From Zonotrichia leucophrys gambelii (lineage: Eukaryota > Chordata > Aves > Passeriformes > Passerellidae): DNA of 64,000 nucleotides. The stretch covers positions 890,650 through 954,649 of the forward strand of contig NC_088195.1 in assembly GCF_028769735.1 (NCBI RefSeq), read 5' to 3'. Shown here in pieces: positions 1-12,600 of the stretch. A program made the translations under genes and the position numbers. Positions within the stretch are counted from its first letter, which is position 1. Each line of letters begins with the position of its first letter. The notes under the pieces were generated by a model. It was not told the origin of the DNA, did not search any database, and was given only the letters and a program-made list of their open reading frames with translations.

Positions 1-2379
1 GCCATATAATTAGAACTGCTATTAATAGGGCCTCAAGCTAAGCACTGCTGTGCTAGTTGGCTTTTTCCTGATGGAAAACGGCATCCACGGAGCTCAGCTC
101 ATGTGGTGTGCCCAGGAGGGGCTGGGCCTGATGTGGGAATTGCACAGGCTGTGCTGAGAGGGGCTCCTGTGGAAGGCAGGTTTGTGGGGAGGGTCTGGCT
201 CAGAGGTTTCCCAGGAATTCCAGAGCTGCCCTCCAACTCCCCAGTGGTTTGGTGCTCTTGGGATGCCTCGGTGGGAGAGAGGAGGATTGCAGGGAGCACA
301 GAGCAGCTTTCAGGGCTGTTGTTGCTGTGTTCCCATCTCCCCCTCCCCGTGGCAATCCCCCACGTGTCCCCCCGGCCCAGCAGAGCTGGGTCAGCCCCGT
401 GTCCCTGCGCACGCCTGGTTCCATCTCATCAGCCTGAGCTCAGCCCGCGATGGCAGCGAGGCTCACCGCTAAAAATCAATCTTGTATTTCATCCCGAGAG
501 GTCTGCTTCTTATTAGGTCTAATAAATCAGTGAAGTGCCCTTCATTCAGCTTGTCAATGCAGGACATTGTTTGTGATCAAGAATAAATAAATGTCTCTGC
601 TCTGTCTGCCAGTCGCCATCTAGGTATTATTGTTCCATCACGCTGTTTATGCTGGCTGCAGGAAAAATGCAGTTCCTGCAGCCTTGCCTGCCTTCCCACG
701 GGCTGGGAGGGCTCCTGGGTGGCAGAGGAGAGGGAAAAGCTGAACAGTGACGTTGTGCCTGGGTTTCACCCAGCGCTGAGTTGCTCAGTGGTGATAAGGT
801 TTTAATTTGTGTGCTCGGAGGTGTGGGGGTGTTGCAGTGCTGCAGGCAAGGGGCCAGGTGTGGTTATTTCAGTGCCCTGAGGTGAAGGATGAAGTGTGTG
901 AATGAAATCACCCCCAATTCTCCTGGAAAAGGAGAATTCTCCTATTGTCCTGGCCACCTGTGACACTGTCCCAGGGCAGCTGCACTGGACGTGGCTTGAA
1001 TCCATCCCAGGGTCACTGCTCAGTGTGCCTGCAGGATGCCACAGAGAGATGCACAGTGCTGGCACTCTGTTCATGCTGGGAACACTCTCCTGCCACCTGC
1101 AGAACCCCTGAACTCTGTCCTTGCTCCTGCATTTCCCAAGGGACAGCCGTGAGCCATTGGGCAGCGCCGCCGGAGGAACGCAGAACTTTTAAGTGCCTCG
1201 TTACGTCTTGGGACGTGAGAGTTTTATTCAGCTTGGCTGATTTAATTTGTTCCATTAGTGGGAATAAAGGAGGTCTTTCACAATGAAATATATATGTCCA
1301 GACCTGTCCTTAGATGACTTCATTTTATGGGTGCTTATCTCACCCCGGTGATTTATCCTTCGTTATCGCCCCCGCCACACTCCAGGAACAACTCGGTTGC
1401 ATCAGCCTGTGGAGAAGCCAAGAGGACACCAGGCTGTTATTGAGCAGATGAAAACCATCCATTTGCAGGCGCCTTCCCGAGGATTTGTCTGGTTTTAGCT
1501 GCAGGCTGGGGGGTCAGGGGCTCTGCTGGCTCCCTGGCCAATCCATCACCCTGGGAGCGCAGATCCCATATCCCAGCAGAGGTGGGAGAGGGCAGATGGT
1601 TCTTGTCTGGCTGAAGAAGTTGTTTAATTGAAAGGTCTGAGAAGAAAAGTCTGATTTTTGCCCAGTGGTGTGAAATAAGGGGGTGTTCGTTCAGTACTGG
1701 ACTTGCTGCTGTGGTTGGAGGAGCTGGGATTTATTTTCTCCCTAAACGAGGAGAGTAATTCCCCTTTGCTTCATCTGTGCTGAAAAGGGTCCCCAAAATG
1801 CCCCACAGTCCCTCACATTTATTATTTTTCATATCCAGAAGTTGGAATCTTATTAATTGGAATTTGTGCTGGGGATGGGAAATGGAAGCCAGAGGAGAGC
1901 TCTGGGCTGTGTTTGGGGCTGCAGATGGGGCAGAGCTGCCAAGTCCCTCCAGACTGTGGCTCTGAGCACTCAGCAATGTCCCTGCCACTCTTAACAGCAC
2001 GAGATTGGCCTCTCTTGTCCCAGCCTCCCTTCCCTGGGCCTGGGATCTGGCGCCTGCCAGAGCAAGTCATGTCAGAAAAAATCCAGGAGCTGGCAGAGAA
2101 CTTTATAGCTGCTGGAGAGGGAAGGGCAGGTGTTCAGGAAATGCTGGGGATGTGAAATGGAGCCAGGTGAGCTCCAGGGCTGCTTTAATCTCATCTCTTG
2201 GCTCGGGAGATGGGGATGACTCTGGGGTTTTATGCAGGTTCAGGCACCTTGAAAAATCAACTTGAAATTTTGAAGGGCAGCGTTTGGTTCAGCCCTAAAT
2301 CCAGTGGGGTTAGTGGGGCTGGGAGTGCTGAGCAGCCTTATCCATGAAATCTATCCTGCCTGGAATCCATCCTGCCCCT

Positions 2380-2612
2380 GGAACCATGGAAGGGCTTGGA
2401 AGGGACCTTCAAGGGCTCTGCAATGAGCAGGGACACCTTCAGCCAGAGCAGGCTGCTCAGCACCCCATCCAAATGGGGTTTTCATCTTGAATTTCACAAA
2501 TAATTCATCCCCACACCTTCCCTCCAGGAGTAGCCAGAGCAGGCTGCTCAGCACCCCATCCCAACGAGGTTTTCATCCTGAATTTCACAGATAATTCATC
2601 CCCACACCTTCT
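2380..2612 (-). repeat. CR1 LINE 3' fragment with 91-bp tandem duplication
   Basis: The sequence from about 2380 reads like the reverse complement of an avian CR1 3' end: a TTGGAAGGGACCTT block, then a GCAGGGACACCTTC block, then a GCTGCTCAGCACCCCATCC block. The last part, together with an AT-rich tail, occurs twice in tandem (2441-2531 and 2532-2612, period 91 bp) with a few mismatches. The CR1 assignment rests on remembered consensus features; the duplication is seen directly. Confidence 0.6.
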
Positions 2613-3770
2613 CCCAGAGGCATTATCTCCCTTATGAGCATCAAGTGAGGCAGAAGTTATTCCTCCTCCGTTTCACCACGTTTTCATCAGGTTCAGTAAT
2701 GAGTTTCTACTTGAAATGATCTTGGTGAAAAATATCACGAAGTTCCCAACTCTTTGGTGGATTCCTGTTGGTTTTGCTGTCCCTGCTCTCCTTGGAGTGA
2801 GGAGCTGGAGGAGTTGCTGCTCTGGATTTGGGGGTAGGGCAGCGTCAGACTCTGCCTTTCCACTCACGAGTCAAGAAGTTCATGCTTTCTTTACTATAAA
2901 CATATTTTCCTGCAGGCTTTTAAAACCCTCAGAGGTCAAAACAACACAGGTTTTGGTCCATTTGTAAGATCTTAAATCCCTGGGTGGCAAGAAATACTGT
3001 GAGAAGCCCGGGCTAGGTTGCTTCTCTTAAATGCCTCCTCGAGGCAGTAAAAACAAATGTGGAAACCACAAATGTGTCTGGAGAGAGGGGGGAAATGTGC
3101 AGGGAGAGTCCTGGGAGCTGTGAAAAGGTTGGGATTTAGGGATAGTGAGGGGGTGAGGTGGGATTTGGGGACAATCAGGGGCTGCGGTTTGAGGTGGGGA
3201 TGGCTGGAGGCTTTCCCTGTGTGCCTGATGATGCTGCCTTCACCATTCCCTCCATCCTGATGGATTTTACAGCTCCTTGTGGCTGTAAACACCCTCTGGG
3301 TGCCCCTTGCTGCAGGGCAGTAAAATCCCGCTTGGTTTGGGGTGGATCCATCACGGAGCATCCCCCGGGATTGCAGGTCTGGAGTAAATTTGGAGTAAAT
3401 TTGGGCTAAATCGTTCTGCAGGGCTCTGGAGGCAAAGGGCAGCAGGCTGTGACCCTCTCTGCTTTTCTTCTTTGTGCAGAGCCTTTCACGGCAGCAGCTC
3501 GGTGTCGTGGCTGGGAAATAAATAATTGGAATATGTGGAAGGTGCAGGTACAGCGGGAGGGAGAGTGGGGAGTCTCAGGGACACACAGGATGCTCTCTGC
3601 CCCTCTGTTCCCAGCAGAGCTGCACCTTCTGATTCACAGGGAGTTCAGCTCAGGGTTGGTAATCCAAAGTGCAAGGAAAGCAAGATAAACACTGACCTTC
3701 ATGTTAGCAATCAGCTGATGAATATGTTTAAATATTGTATATTTTGGAGCACAGCACATCCCAGGGCATG

Positions 3771-3872
3771 GGGCACGTTTTTGATTATTTGCTCTTGATT
3801 TTAAGGGCACGTTTGTGATTATTTGCCCTTGATTTTAAGGGCACATTTTTTATTATTTGCCCTTGATTTCAG
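3771..3872. repeat. 34-bp tandem repeat, 3 copies
   Basis: Three consecutive 34-bp units start at 3771, 3805 and 3839, each beginning GGGCAC and containing TTGATT near the end. They differ by only a few substitutions, so the duplication is fairly recent. Confidence 0.9.
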
Positions 3873-4362
3873 GGGGGTTTGGCCATGCCAGGGGCTGGGA
3901 TTGGGCTGATTGCAGCAGCCCCAGAGTGGGCATTGCCAGGGAAATGCAGCAGAATGGGACCAACAGCACCAAACAGCAGCTCTGGGGAGAAGAAGGCAGC
4001 TCAGTGTTTGCTTGGGAAAACAAACAAGTTTCATGTTTTCAAGTGAGCCTGGCTGGTTCAGAGCTGTGATCAGAGGCAGCACAGCCCAGGTCCAGCAGGA
4101 GCTCTGCTGTTCCTCCAGGAGCATTAAAGAGCAGCCCCTGCCTGCTGGAAATTGTTGATAAAGCTCTCTTTTTTAGAGTCATTTCTGCTTCTCCAGCACA
4201 AATGTACTATTTCTTGTTTGGATGTGTTGCTTTCTTCATTCACTTTTATTATTGGGGACATTTACATGAAAACAGCTTTTTTTTTAATATTTTTTTTTTG
4301 CTCTCGCAGCACATTTCCCAATTGCAGCTGCAATTCCTGCATGGAAGGAGAAACCCACCTTC

Positions 4363-4511
4363 CATGGGAATGGGAATGGGGAAATGGGAATGGGGATGGG
4401 GATGGAAGTGGGGATGGGAATGGGGATGGGGAATGGGGAATTGAGATGGGGATGGGGGATGGGGATGGGGATGGGGATGGGGATGGGGATGGGGATGGGG
4501 AATGGGAATGG
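4363..4511. repeat. GGGGAT/GGGAAT hexanucleotide array
   Basis: A G-rich hexanucleotide array alternates between GGGAAT and GGGGAT, with its most regular stretch at about 4450-4500. Long open frames on both strands here (Gly/Asp/Glu or Pro/His/Ser repeats) are by-products of the repeat. Confidence 0.9.
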
Positions 4512-5384
4512 GGCACTGAGCAAGGCTGGCCCTCACCCCACAAAGGCTCTGTGTTAATGGGGACACAGTAAATGTCCTCAGCTCCCAGATTATTCCTTCA
4601 TTAGGAAATTAAATCCTCTCTGCTGCACGGGATGCTGCTGTCAGTGAGGCTGCTGCTGTTTCTCTCTGCACAATAAAGGAGGGGGCTGCAGGGCTGGGGG
4701 GGCTGCAGGGACGGGCACATCCCCTCTGGGATGGCCCCAAAGCCCCTGGCCTGGGGAGGAGCTGGGTGGGCTCACAGTGCCAGGGCCAGCAGCCGCTCTT
4801 TGGCCACCCCACATCCCCCATCCCAGCAGGGAGGGGTCCCAGGGCCCCTCTGCCACCCCCAGCCAGGCTGGGCCATGCCAGGGTGTGCAGCATTTTCAGG
4901 AGCTGCAGAAAAAGCTGAAACTGTGCAGTCATGGAAGCAGACAGATCAGGGAAGAGCTGAGCAACTAAAATTAGCAGGAGTGCCCCAGGCAGAGGCCACC
5001 TGGGGCTCTGTTTCGTTTCGCTCTCAACTTTCATCTCTTTTATTTATAATTTGTGGCTGATTGATTTTTACCTTTTTTTTAAAGCTGTTTTTTTTTTTCC
5101 TTCCCTCCTTTGAAAGCGAGGAGCTTTGCTGGCTCATGATGAGCAATTCCTGCACTCCCAAGGGTGGCACGGCCCCCTCTGCCCCAGTTCTGCCTCCCCT
5201 GAGCACTGGGAGCACTGGGAGCAGTGCTGGGCCAGCCCCAGACCCACCCTGGACCAGGTTTCCTCCTCTCCAGCCTTTCCTTGGCTGCTCTTTGTGCTCA
5301 GCCCCAGCCTGTAGCAGGTTTTGGACCTGGAGGGCTCCCATGGTGATTTCAGATGTGTTTTCAGAGACTGTGGGTGCCCCTGGA

Positions 5385-5500
5385 TCTCTGGCAATGCCCA
5401 AGGCCAGGCTGGGCAGGGCTGGGAGGGGGGATCATGGAGGGGGTCCCTGGGCATGGAATGAGAGGAGATTTGGGGTCCCTTCCACCTCAGGCCATTCTCT
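5385..5500 (+). repeat. Degenerate CR1 LINE 3' fragment
   Basis: The sense-strand motif TTTGGGGTCCCTTCCACCTC followed by CCATTCT is the typical end of an avian CR1 element. It is preceded by a degraded GGGGATCATGGAGG segment. The fragment is short and diverged, and the element name comes from family knowledge. Confidence 0.5.
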
Positions 5501-6279
5501 GGCTCCCCTTCCCCATCCTCCTCTCCCCATCCTCCCTTTCCTCATCCTCCCTTCCCCATCCTCCCTCTCTCCACCCAACTCTGACACTTTGCAGAGGGAT
5601 TAAAGCCCCAAGAGCAGGATCCTGGTGATTTGGCCTGGTTCTTCCCTTTGGAGAACCTTTTCCCTCCATTGTCCAGCAGATAAATCTGCTTTCAGCTGAT
5701 CCCTGTGTGTGCTGGGAATGGGAATGGGAGGAGCAGGAGCAGCCCCTGTGCTGATCCCCCTGCCCAGGTGGGACCACCAGCACGGGCTGGGGGCCAGAGC
5801 TCTCTGTTATTCTACCTCTTTGTTATTCTTCAACACAAATTAAATTGGAGATATTCACCTCAACAAGGAGAGGAGTTTTTGTTATTTTTTCCCTGATTTT
5901 CCACTCTTTCCCTCCCTCCCTCCCCAGCTTTCCCAGAGGATTGTTGGCAGCAGCCTGTGCAGGCCAGGAGGGCGCCTGGCAGGGGCTCACAGAGGGGATT
6001 GCATTGCAGCACACAAATCCCTGCACTCTGGGAGCTGCTTCTCTCCTGCCAGGTGGCACCGGGCCCCGAGTGCTGCCCGTCCCTGTCCCCTGCAGTGACC
6101 CTGGTGGCTCCGGGCTGGCCATGCCCAGGCTCCTGGCACTGCCCTCGGCTGTCCTTGGGGTGCTCAGGATGCAAAGAAAGGGATTTCTTTAAAAGCTCTG
6201 CCAGCACTGCCTGGCTTTGCCTTGGCACATCCCTGTGCCCTCCAGCCTGGCTGTCCCCAGCTCTGCTCCATGCCGGGGT

Positions 6280-6525
6280 GGCACTGCCAGGGTGGCACAG
6301 CCAGGGTGGCACTGATGGCACTGGCAGCCCTGGTGTCACTGCCTGGCCTCACTGGTGGCACTGGCAGCCCTGGTGGCACAGCCAGGGTGGCACTGATGGC
6401 ACTGGCAGCCCTGGTGGCACTGGTAGCTCTGGCAGCTCTGGCAGCACTGGCAGTACTGGTGTCACTGCCTGGCCTCACTGGTGGCACTGGCAGCCCTGGT
6501 GGCACTGGCAGCCCTGGTGGCAGCT
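6280..6525. repeat. Minisatellite of GGTGGCACTGGCAGCCCT-type units
   Basis: Imperfect 9- and 18-bp units based on GGTGGCACTGGCAGCCCT fill this block. A longer segment (GTGTCACTGCCTGGCCTCAC plus following units) occurs at about 6330 and again at about 6460, giving a longer superimposed period. The frames encode Gly/Ser/Thr-rich or Ala/Leu-rich repeats with no protein-like composition. Confidence 0.85.
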
Positions 6526-7300
6526 GGGGCAGGGGGATCAGAGCCCAGCCCAGCTGTGCTGGCCCAGCTGAGCTGGGTTTAGTGCTCTGACCCCCCCCCA
6601 GCCATTGCTGCAGATTTTCCCAGGGCTCAGGTTGATAATGAAGGGATTAATTTAATTCCCCCGGCCCTCCTGCAGCTGCTGCTCATCTGGGGCTGCTGTC
6701 ACTGCTGAGCTTCAGGGCTGGAGCCCAGGAGATGCTGGGGCTGTGCCAGGGATGGGGCTGAGGGGCAGCCCTGGCACTGCCCTGCCTGGACAGGAGTAAA
6801 CCCCAGCAAAGGCTGGCACCCCAAAGAGAGCTGGAAATGGTTTGGCTTCAAAGTGCAAAATCACCTTCCAGCAGTGCCAGTGCAGGGCTCCAGCCCAGCC
6901 CTGGGCTCGGGGGGCTCTGAGTGATGCCCAAGAGTGGCACAGCTCCTCTGTGTGTCCGTGTGTCTGTCCCTGTCCCAGGGAGGGAGGCAGAGCCATCCCT
7001 GGTGCTGGGGACAGGGGACAGTGAGGGGACGTGGCTGGAGCTGGTCACACACTGGCATTGCTGCCTGCAGCTCCCCTGCCTCCCAGCAGCTCCTGCCTGT
7101 GGGTGGCTGCAGCTTTTCTCCCTCTCTTCTATCCCAAACCTGTTTCACATTAAAAACAAACGCTGCTGCAGATCAGTTTGTCAGTCACTCCAGACATAAT
7201 CTCCCAAAATAATCTTTTACCAGCCCTCTCCTCCCCCAGGATGGGCAATAATTGTTTCAAGACATGTCAGCCTTTGTTTGAAAGTGAGCTTTGTGTTGGA

Positions 7301-7549
7301 AAAGGAAAGGAAAGGAAAGGAAAGGAAAGGAAAGGAAAGGAAAGGAAAGGAAAGGAAAGGAAAGGAAAGGAAAGGAAAGGAAAGGAAAGGAAAGGAAAGG
7401 AAAGGAAAGGAAAGGAAAGGAAAGGAAAGGAAAGGAAAGGAAAGGAAAGGAAAGGAAAGGAAAGGAAAGGAAAGGAAAGGAAAGGAAAGGAAAGGAAAGG
7501 AAAGGAAAGGAAAGGAAAGGAAAGGAAAGGAAAGGAAAGGAAAGGAAAG
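7301..7549. repeat. Perfect (AAAGG)n microsatellite, about 50 copies
   Basis: 249 bp of apparently uninterrupted AAAGG pentanucleotide, purine on the + strand. The KERKG-repeat frame on + and the SFPFL-repeat frame on - are artefacts. The lack of interruptions suggests a young, length-variable locus, or an assembler-collapsed length. Confidence 0.98.
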
Positions 7550-8685
7550 CTGAGCAAGGACTGCAGGGAGAGGTGGCTGGGGAGGGAGGAGAGGGTGATG
7601 TGGCAGCCCTGAGGTGCTGGGGACAATTTTCTGCTGGGCTGGTGACCCTGGGTGTGCTCAGGGGAGCTCCAAACCCTGCAGCACCTTGGGCAGAGCAGAG
7701 GGATCTGCTTTCCCTTGCTCCTGTCTAAACAGCAAATCTGGGTTGTGCTGTTCTCACCTGGCCGTGCTGTTCTCACCTGGCCGTGCTGTTCCTGCTGCCC
7801 TGCTGGTGGAAGGGAGGCTGGCAGAGCTGGGCATTGGCCACCCCTGCCAGCAGGAATTGCTTTGTGGGCTCTCCTGGCAGCCCCAGCATCTGGGACACGC
7901 TGGTGCACAAGCGTGGTGACAGCTTATCAGGGAATTGTGGTTTGGATTACAGCAAAATCCCAGGATGAGCAAATCCCTGCCTGATGTGGAGGGCTCTGGC
8001 AGCCTGGCTGGGGTTCCTGACAGGGAAATGGAGCTGCCAGAAGTTTCGTGTGCCCTCTGGGAACTTTCTCCCAGCTCCCATCCCGTTAGGAGAGCAAAGT
8101 GAAAACACTGCACTGCTCCCTCCCTCCTTATTTCTGGGCCTCCCTGCATTTGGATTTTCCATTTCTTGCCTCTCCTGGTGGTGCTGCTCAGTGCTGGGAT
8201 GGTCCAGACAATGATTTCCCTTGCCCAGGCACTGCTGAAGCTCTTTGTGTGCCTGGGCTGGGGTGGAGAACCCCAAGAGGAGCAGGCAGACCCCATCCCA
8301 CCCATCCCACCTTGCCGGGCTCTGCTCTCCCTGCCCTGCATTATTCAGAGCCGTGAGGGGATGTGATTTGCATTCCTTGCAGCACCGTGGGATCTCTGAT
8401 CCCCTCTGGGGGGAGATTACACGAGATTGCAGCGAGGCTGGCAGGGAAATTGCTCCAAATTGCAGCTCTCATGGCAAGGACGTGGCTGTGCACAGAGCTG
8501 CTCCCGGGAAGGGAGGGAGCAGAGAGGGACAGGGTGGGACAGGGGGCTCTGGCACCCAGGGACCCTCAGGGGATGCTGCTCCATCAGGGGAGCTGGTCTG
8601 AGCAGGGGGGGCTGCAATGGGCCCAGTGCTGCTGGGTCAGTCTGGGGGCAGGGTCAACATTGGGGCTCCCCATCCCTGCAGGGGC

Positions 8686-8803
8686 TCAGGGCCAGCCTGG
8701 ATGGGCCCTGGGGAGCCTGAGATGGTCCCCACTATGGCAGGGGGGTTGGGATGAGGTGATCTTTGGGGTCCCTTCCAGCCCAAACCATTCTGGGCTCTGT
8801 GAG
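8686..8803 (+). repeat. CR1 LINE 3' fragment
   Basis: The order GGGGGGTTGGGATGAGGTGA, then TCTTTGGGGTCCCTTCC, then CCCAAACCATTCT matches the sense 3' end of avian CR1 elements. Divergence indicates an old insertion. No target-site duplication was identified. Confidence 0.7.
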
Positions 8804-9365
8804 GTGTGCCAAAGAGACTTTGCTGTAGATGCAGGCTGTGTTATCTGGCTTTTAGGCAGACACTGGAGAAGCTTTTGTGTGAATGAGAACTGTGCTGCAG
8901 CTCCTGACCCCAGCACGGCCCCAGATCTCTGCTCTGAGGAGCACGGGCAGCCCAGGAGCCCCAGGCTCTGAGGGATGGAGCTGGAGCCACGCGGTGCCTT
9001 TGGCGGCAGCCCGGATCAATGGGGAAGGCTCTGCCCCCTCGCTGTGCAAAACATCCAGAGCAAATGGAGAGTGACAGCAAAGGGGTCAGCGCTCTGGGTC
9101 AGCACTGAGGTGCTGGAGGAGATAATCAGACCCTTTTCCTTCCAGTTCAGTGCCTGCCAAAAACACCGGAGTGCCTCACAAAAGTGCAGGGGGCAGCCAA
9201 GCGTGAGCACTCAGAGAGGCCAGCACGGGAGGAGCTGCTGTCCCCACCCCAGTGACACCACGAGCAGCTCAGCCCCCTCATTCTGCTCTGCGCCAGGGGC
9301 TGGTGATGATCTGGGCTTTGTGAGTCAGGGCGTGAAGTGTGAGCCTGGCCCCGCATCACCTGGGA

Positions 9366-9775
9366 GGTGACAAACTTCTCCGGGATGCTCTGGGAAGTGT
9401 TATGTGCTCCCTTCTTAGGATGTTTTGGGAAGTGTTTTGTCTTCCCTTCTCTGGGATGTTTTGGGAAGTGTTTTGTGCTCCCTGGCGGCTCAGGGTTACC
9501 TGGGAGGTGACAAACTTCACTGGGATGCTTTGGGAAGTGTTTTGTGCTCCCTTCTCAGGGTGATTTGGGAAATGTTTTGTGCTCCCTTCTCAGGGTGATT
9601 TGGGAAGTGTTTTGTGCTCCCTTCTCAGGGTGATTTGGGAAATGTTTTGTGCTCCCTTCTCAGGGTGATTTGGGAAGTGTTTTGTGCTCCCTTCTCAGGG
9701 TGATTTGGGAAATGTTTTGTGCTCTGTTTTGTGCTCCCTTCTCTGGGATGCTCTCAGAAGTGTTTTGTGCTCCCT
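9366..9775. repeat. 35-bp minisatellite arranged as 70-bp dimers
   Basis: About eleven units resembling a GTTTTGTGCTCCCTTCTCAG core followed by a GGTGATTTGGGAA block. In the regular part, units start at 9567, 9602, 9637, 9672 and 9707, exactly 35 bp apart, and they alternate GGGAAATG and GGGAAGTG, so the repeating block is 70 bp. Outer units are more diverged. There are no unique spacers, so this is not a CRISPR array. Confidence 0.93.
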
Positions 9776-12388
9776 GGGGCTCAGGGCAGGTGGAAGCAGC
9801 CAGCCTGGATTAGCACTGCTGTTAATAGACCTTGAGAGCATCTCTGCTCCCTATGGGGCTGGGCAAAGCCATCAAATGAGGTGATTTAGGAAGGCCAGAC
9901 CCCACTAACCCTACTCTAAGGGGTTTCTCTCCTGAGCTTTCCCAAAGAACATTTTGGAGTTTGCTGCTGTTTAGTCCAAATCTCCCTCCCCAAACAAATC
10001 TTTGGTGCTGATTCCATCTCCAAAAGGCTCCCTGCCAGGGATATTTTGACAGAAAGTGTGATAAAATATAACACAGCAGACACCATCCCCCTTACAATTT
10101 ATAAGGAATTTTGTAACCTGAGGGGATTCATTCTATATCATGTTACAACACATAGTATGGATCCTGTCCTGCTGCTTGCTGTTCCTTTGCACACATAATG
10201 AACAAATCTGCTTGTATCTGAGAAATTCTCGTGGCTGGGTTTGAGCTAATCAAGTTCTCATCTCCCCTCACTTTGTCCCCAGATGATCTCACAGTTATCC
10301 CGACTTTCTCAAAAGCACAAAATAAAACACTTTCTGTGAGAGCTGCAATTGCTTTTGACAACTCAATGGCTCTCTGGAATTTGGGAAAACACAAAAAAAA
10401 AAAAACCAAAAACCCCTCCCAGGCTCCTCAGTTCTGCTCCAGCTCCTTTCTCCATCTCTTCCCTGTCATTTACACCCGTGGAGTGGGAGGGAATGGTGGG
10501 AGTGAGATGCTGCTTTAGGAGCTGGCGATAGGTGGGGTTTGGAGGCACGCAGGCGATTCAGCAGGGATAATCAATGGGATTTGGGCATTTTGGGGAATCT
10601 GTCTGTGCTGCTCCACGGGCATTTGCGCAAATGCTCAACAGCTTGAGACGGGAGATTTGTTCCCCGCTCCCTCTCCCTGTCAGCTTTTATTTGCCTTCTG
10701 TTGCCCTCCCGCACAATCCATAAGCCCTCCTCTTTTGCATGATTGTCTCCATTTGCATTTCCAGCAGATCCACTGACATTTGGCTGGACTCTGGGTGAAA
10801 CACTCCTTGAAATTAGCCCGCACGTTGAGTTTGTTCTGGGAAGATAAGAAGGGAAGTGGCAGGGGGGCCTGGGGGGGAATTACACATGTGAAACTGCACT
10901 GGGAAAAGGAGCACCAACAGCCAGACTGCAGGCCAGCAATATTTCTCTGGGATTTGTTTGGGAAGCAGAATTTGTCACCGTGGGCAATGGACTCGTCTCC
11001 CTCACCCCAGTGGCTCCCAATCCCAGCACAAACCCGCCTGAGGAAGCCAAAGGATAAATTGTCTGCTCGCCTGCTCTGGAGCTGCTCTGTAGTGCTGGCA
11101 ATGTGAGACTGAGGAGGAATTTTAATTTCATGCTGTGTAAGAAGAGCGCATGCAAGAGTAGCAGCCGTATGGATTTTCATATGAATAGAGTACAGTGCTC
11201 GTGACAGGGCAGCAGTGTTGTCCCGCAGGTTTGCATTCTTCTCCTTTCTTTGCCGTTCTCACATTCCCCTCGCCGTCCACCCATCCCTGCACTTGCTGAA
11301 ATGGAAAGTATGTCCCTGCCAGATGGGTGCACAAAGTGACGCGCCTGTTTCTCAGTTAGATGGCAATTGGCTTCAGAGACCTTTTGTTGCTTTAATTTCT
11401 GTGCAATCCAAGTGCGAGTCTGTTTTGCTTGAGAGGGAACATTTTTTAGCCTGGTGCCTCTCTTGCTCAGCTTTGCGGGGATCTAAGCACGAGCGCTTTG
11501 CAGACAGTGGAGCCCATTAATGCTGCTCTGTCTCTAAAATACCAGGACTTGAATCACTCGCTTGGAGGGGGAAGGCAGGTCCTGGGAATGATTGATCCGC
11601 AGGGATGGGTTGTGTGGGGCTGGACTGGGCGCTTCTCACCCCTTTCTCCTTCCTGGTGATCTCTCCAGTCCTCACCCAAGAGCTGAAGTCACCTCAGCAG
11701 CAAAGAATTTGGTTTGTAAAACGTGTCACGCTTTGTTCGGGGGAGGTTCTGTTTTATTTGATTTTTAAAATTTGCGTGTGTTTGTTAGGGAAGGAGCCTG
11801 TAGTGATTTTTTTCTTGGGGCTGCTGATCTAATACATTCTGCACAGCCATAAAATATGCTTTAGATAAACTTCTCCTCCTAACATCTGCGAGGAGCAGTG
11901 CTCTGCTCGTTTCCATGCTAAAGCGCTCGTTAGCGCGCCGGCACATCCCGGGCACGTCTGTCAAACCCAATCAGTTTTGCCAGGTAGGGCAGGTGGATAA
12001 ATCTGTCTGCCTGCACACGCTGCTCTTTCTGATAGCCCTGCATGGGAGGAAGAGGCATGAATGGGGGAAATCCTTTTCCAGGCTGCTGGGGAGGTGTGTG
12101 CACGCGGCGGGAGACGAGCGCAGGAATCGCCGGATTGCCGGAGCCTGGACGCTGGGCTGGGGAAGGGTTTGCAGCAATGCAAGTGCTTTTCTCTCCCAGC
12201 CTCGTCTGTCCCTGTGACAGCTGCTGGCAGCACGCTGAGCTGCAGCCCAGCAGGGCTGGATCTGGCTCTGAGCATTCCCTGCCAGCCAGCGGGAAGGACA
12301 GAGAAACCCGGCGGCGTCTCCAGATGGACCTGCCTGGCCATCATCCTTCACTGGGCTGGGCACGGCCCCAGCACTGCCTCAGTGGCCC

Positions 12389-12600
12389 TGGATAGGGTGG
12401 ATATTGGGAGAAGTTTCTTCACTGGAACAGTGGTCAGACATTGGAGCGGCTCCCCAGGGCAGTGGTGGAGTCACCACCCCTGGAAGTGCTCACAAAAGGG
12501 ACAGAGGTGGCACTGGGACATGGTTTGGTGGCACCAGCTGAAGGCTGGGCTTGATGATCCTGGAGGTGCTTCCCCGCCTGAAGGATTCTGTGTTCCACAG
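12389..12600 (+). repeat. CR1 LINE 3' end, best preserved copy
   Basis: This is the clearest CR1 tail in the window. In order it shows GGGAGAAGTTTCTTCACTGG, CAGGGCAGTGGTGGAGTCAC, CACCCCTGGAAGTG, GGGACATGGTTTGGTGGC and GGGCTTGATGATCC, ending in GATTCTGTGTTCC. Each block corresponds to a segment of the avian CR1 3' terminus that I know. It is 5'-truncated, as usual for CR1, and codes for nothing. Confidence 0.85.

Noticed and set aside
4249..4571. Gly/Asp and Pro/His-rich frames
   Set aside because: They come from the GGGGAT array and lack splice or start context.
7178..7908. Open frames of 90-210 codons rich in KERKG or SFPFL repeats on both strands
   Set aside because: They are translations of the AAAGG microsatellite, present in several frames with identical repeating composition.
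9366..9775. CRISPR-like regular repeats
   Set aside because: Repeats are directly adjacent without unique spacers, and the DNA is from a vertebrate.
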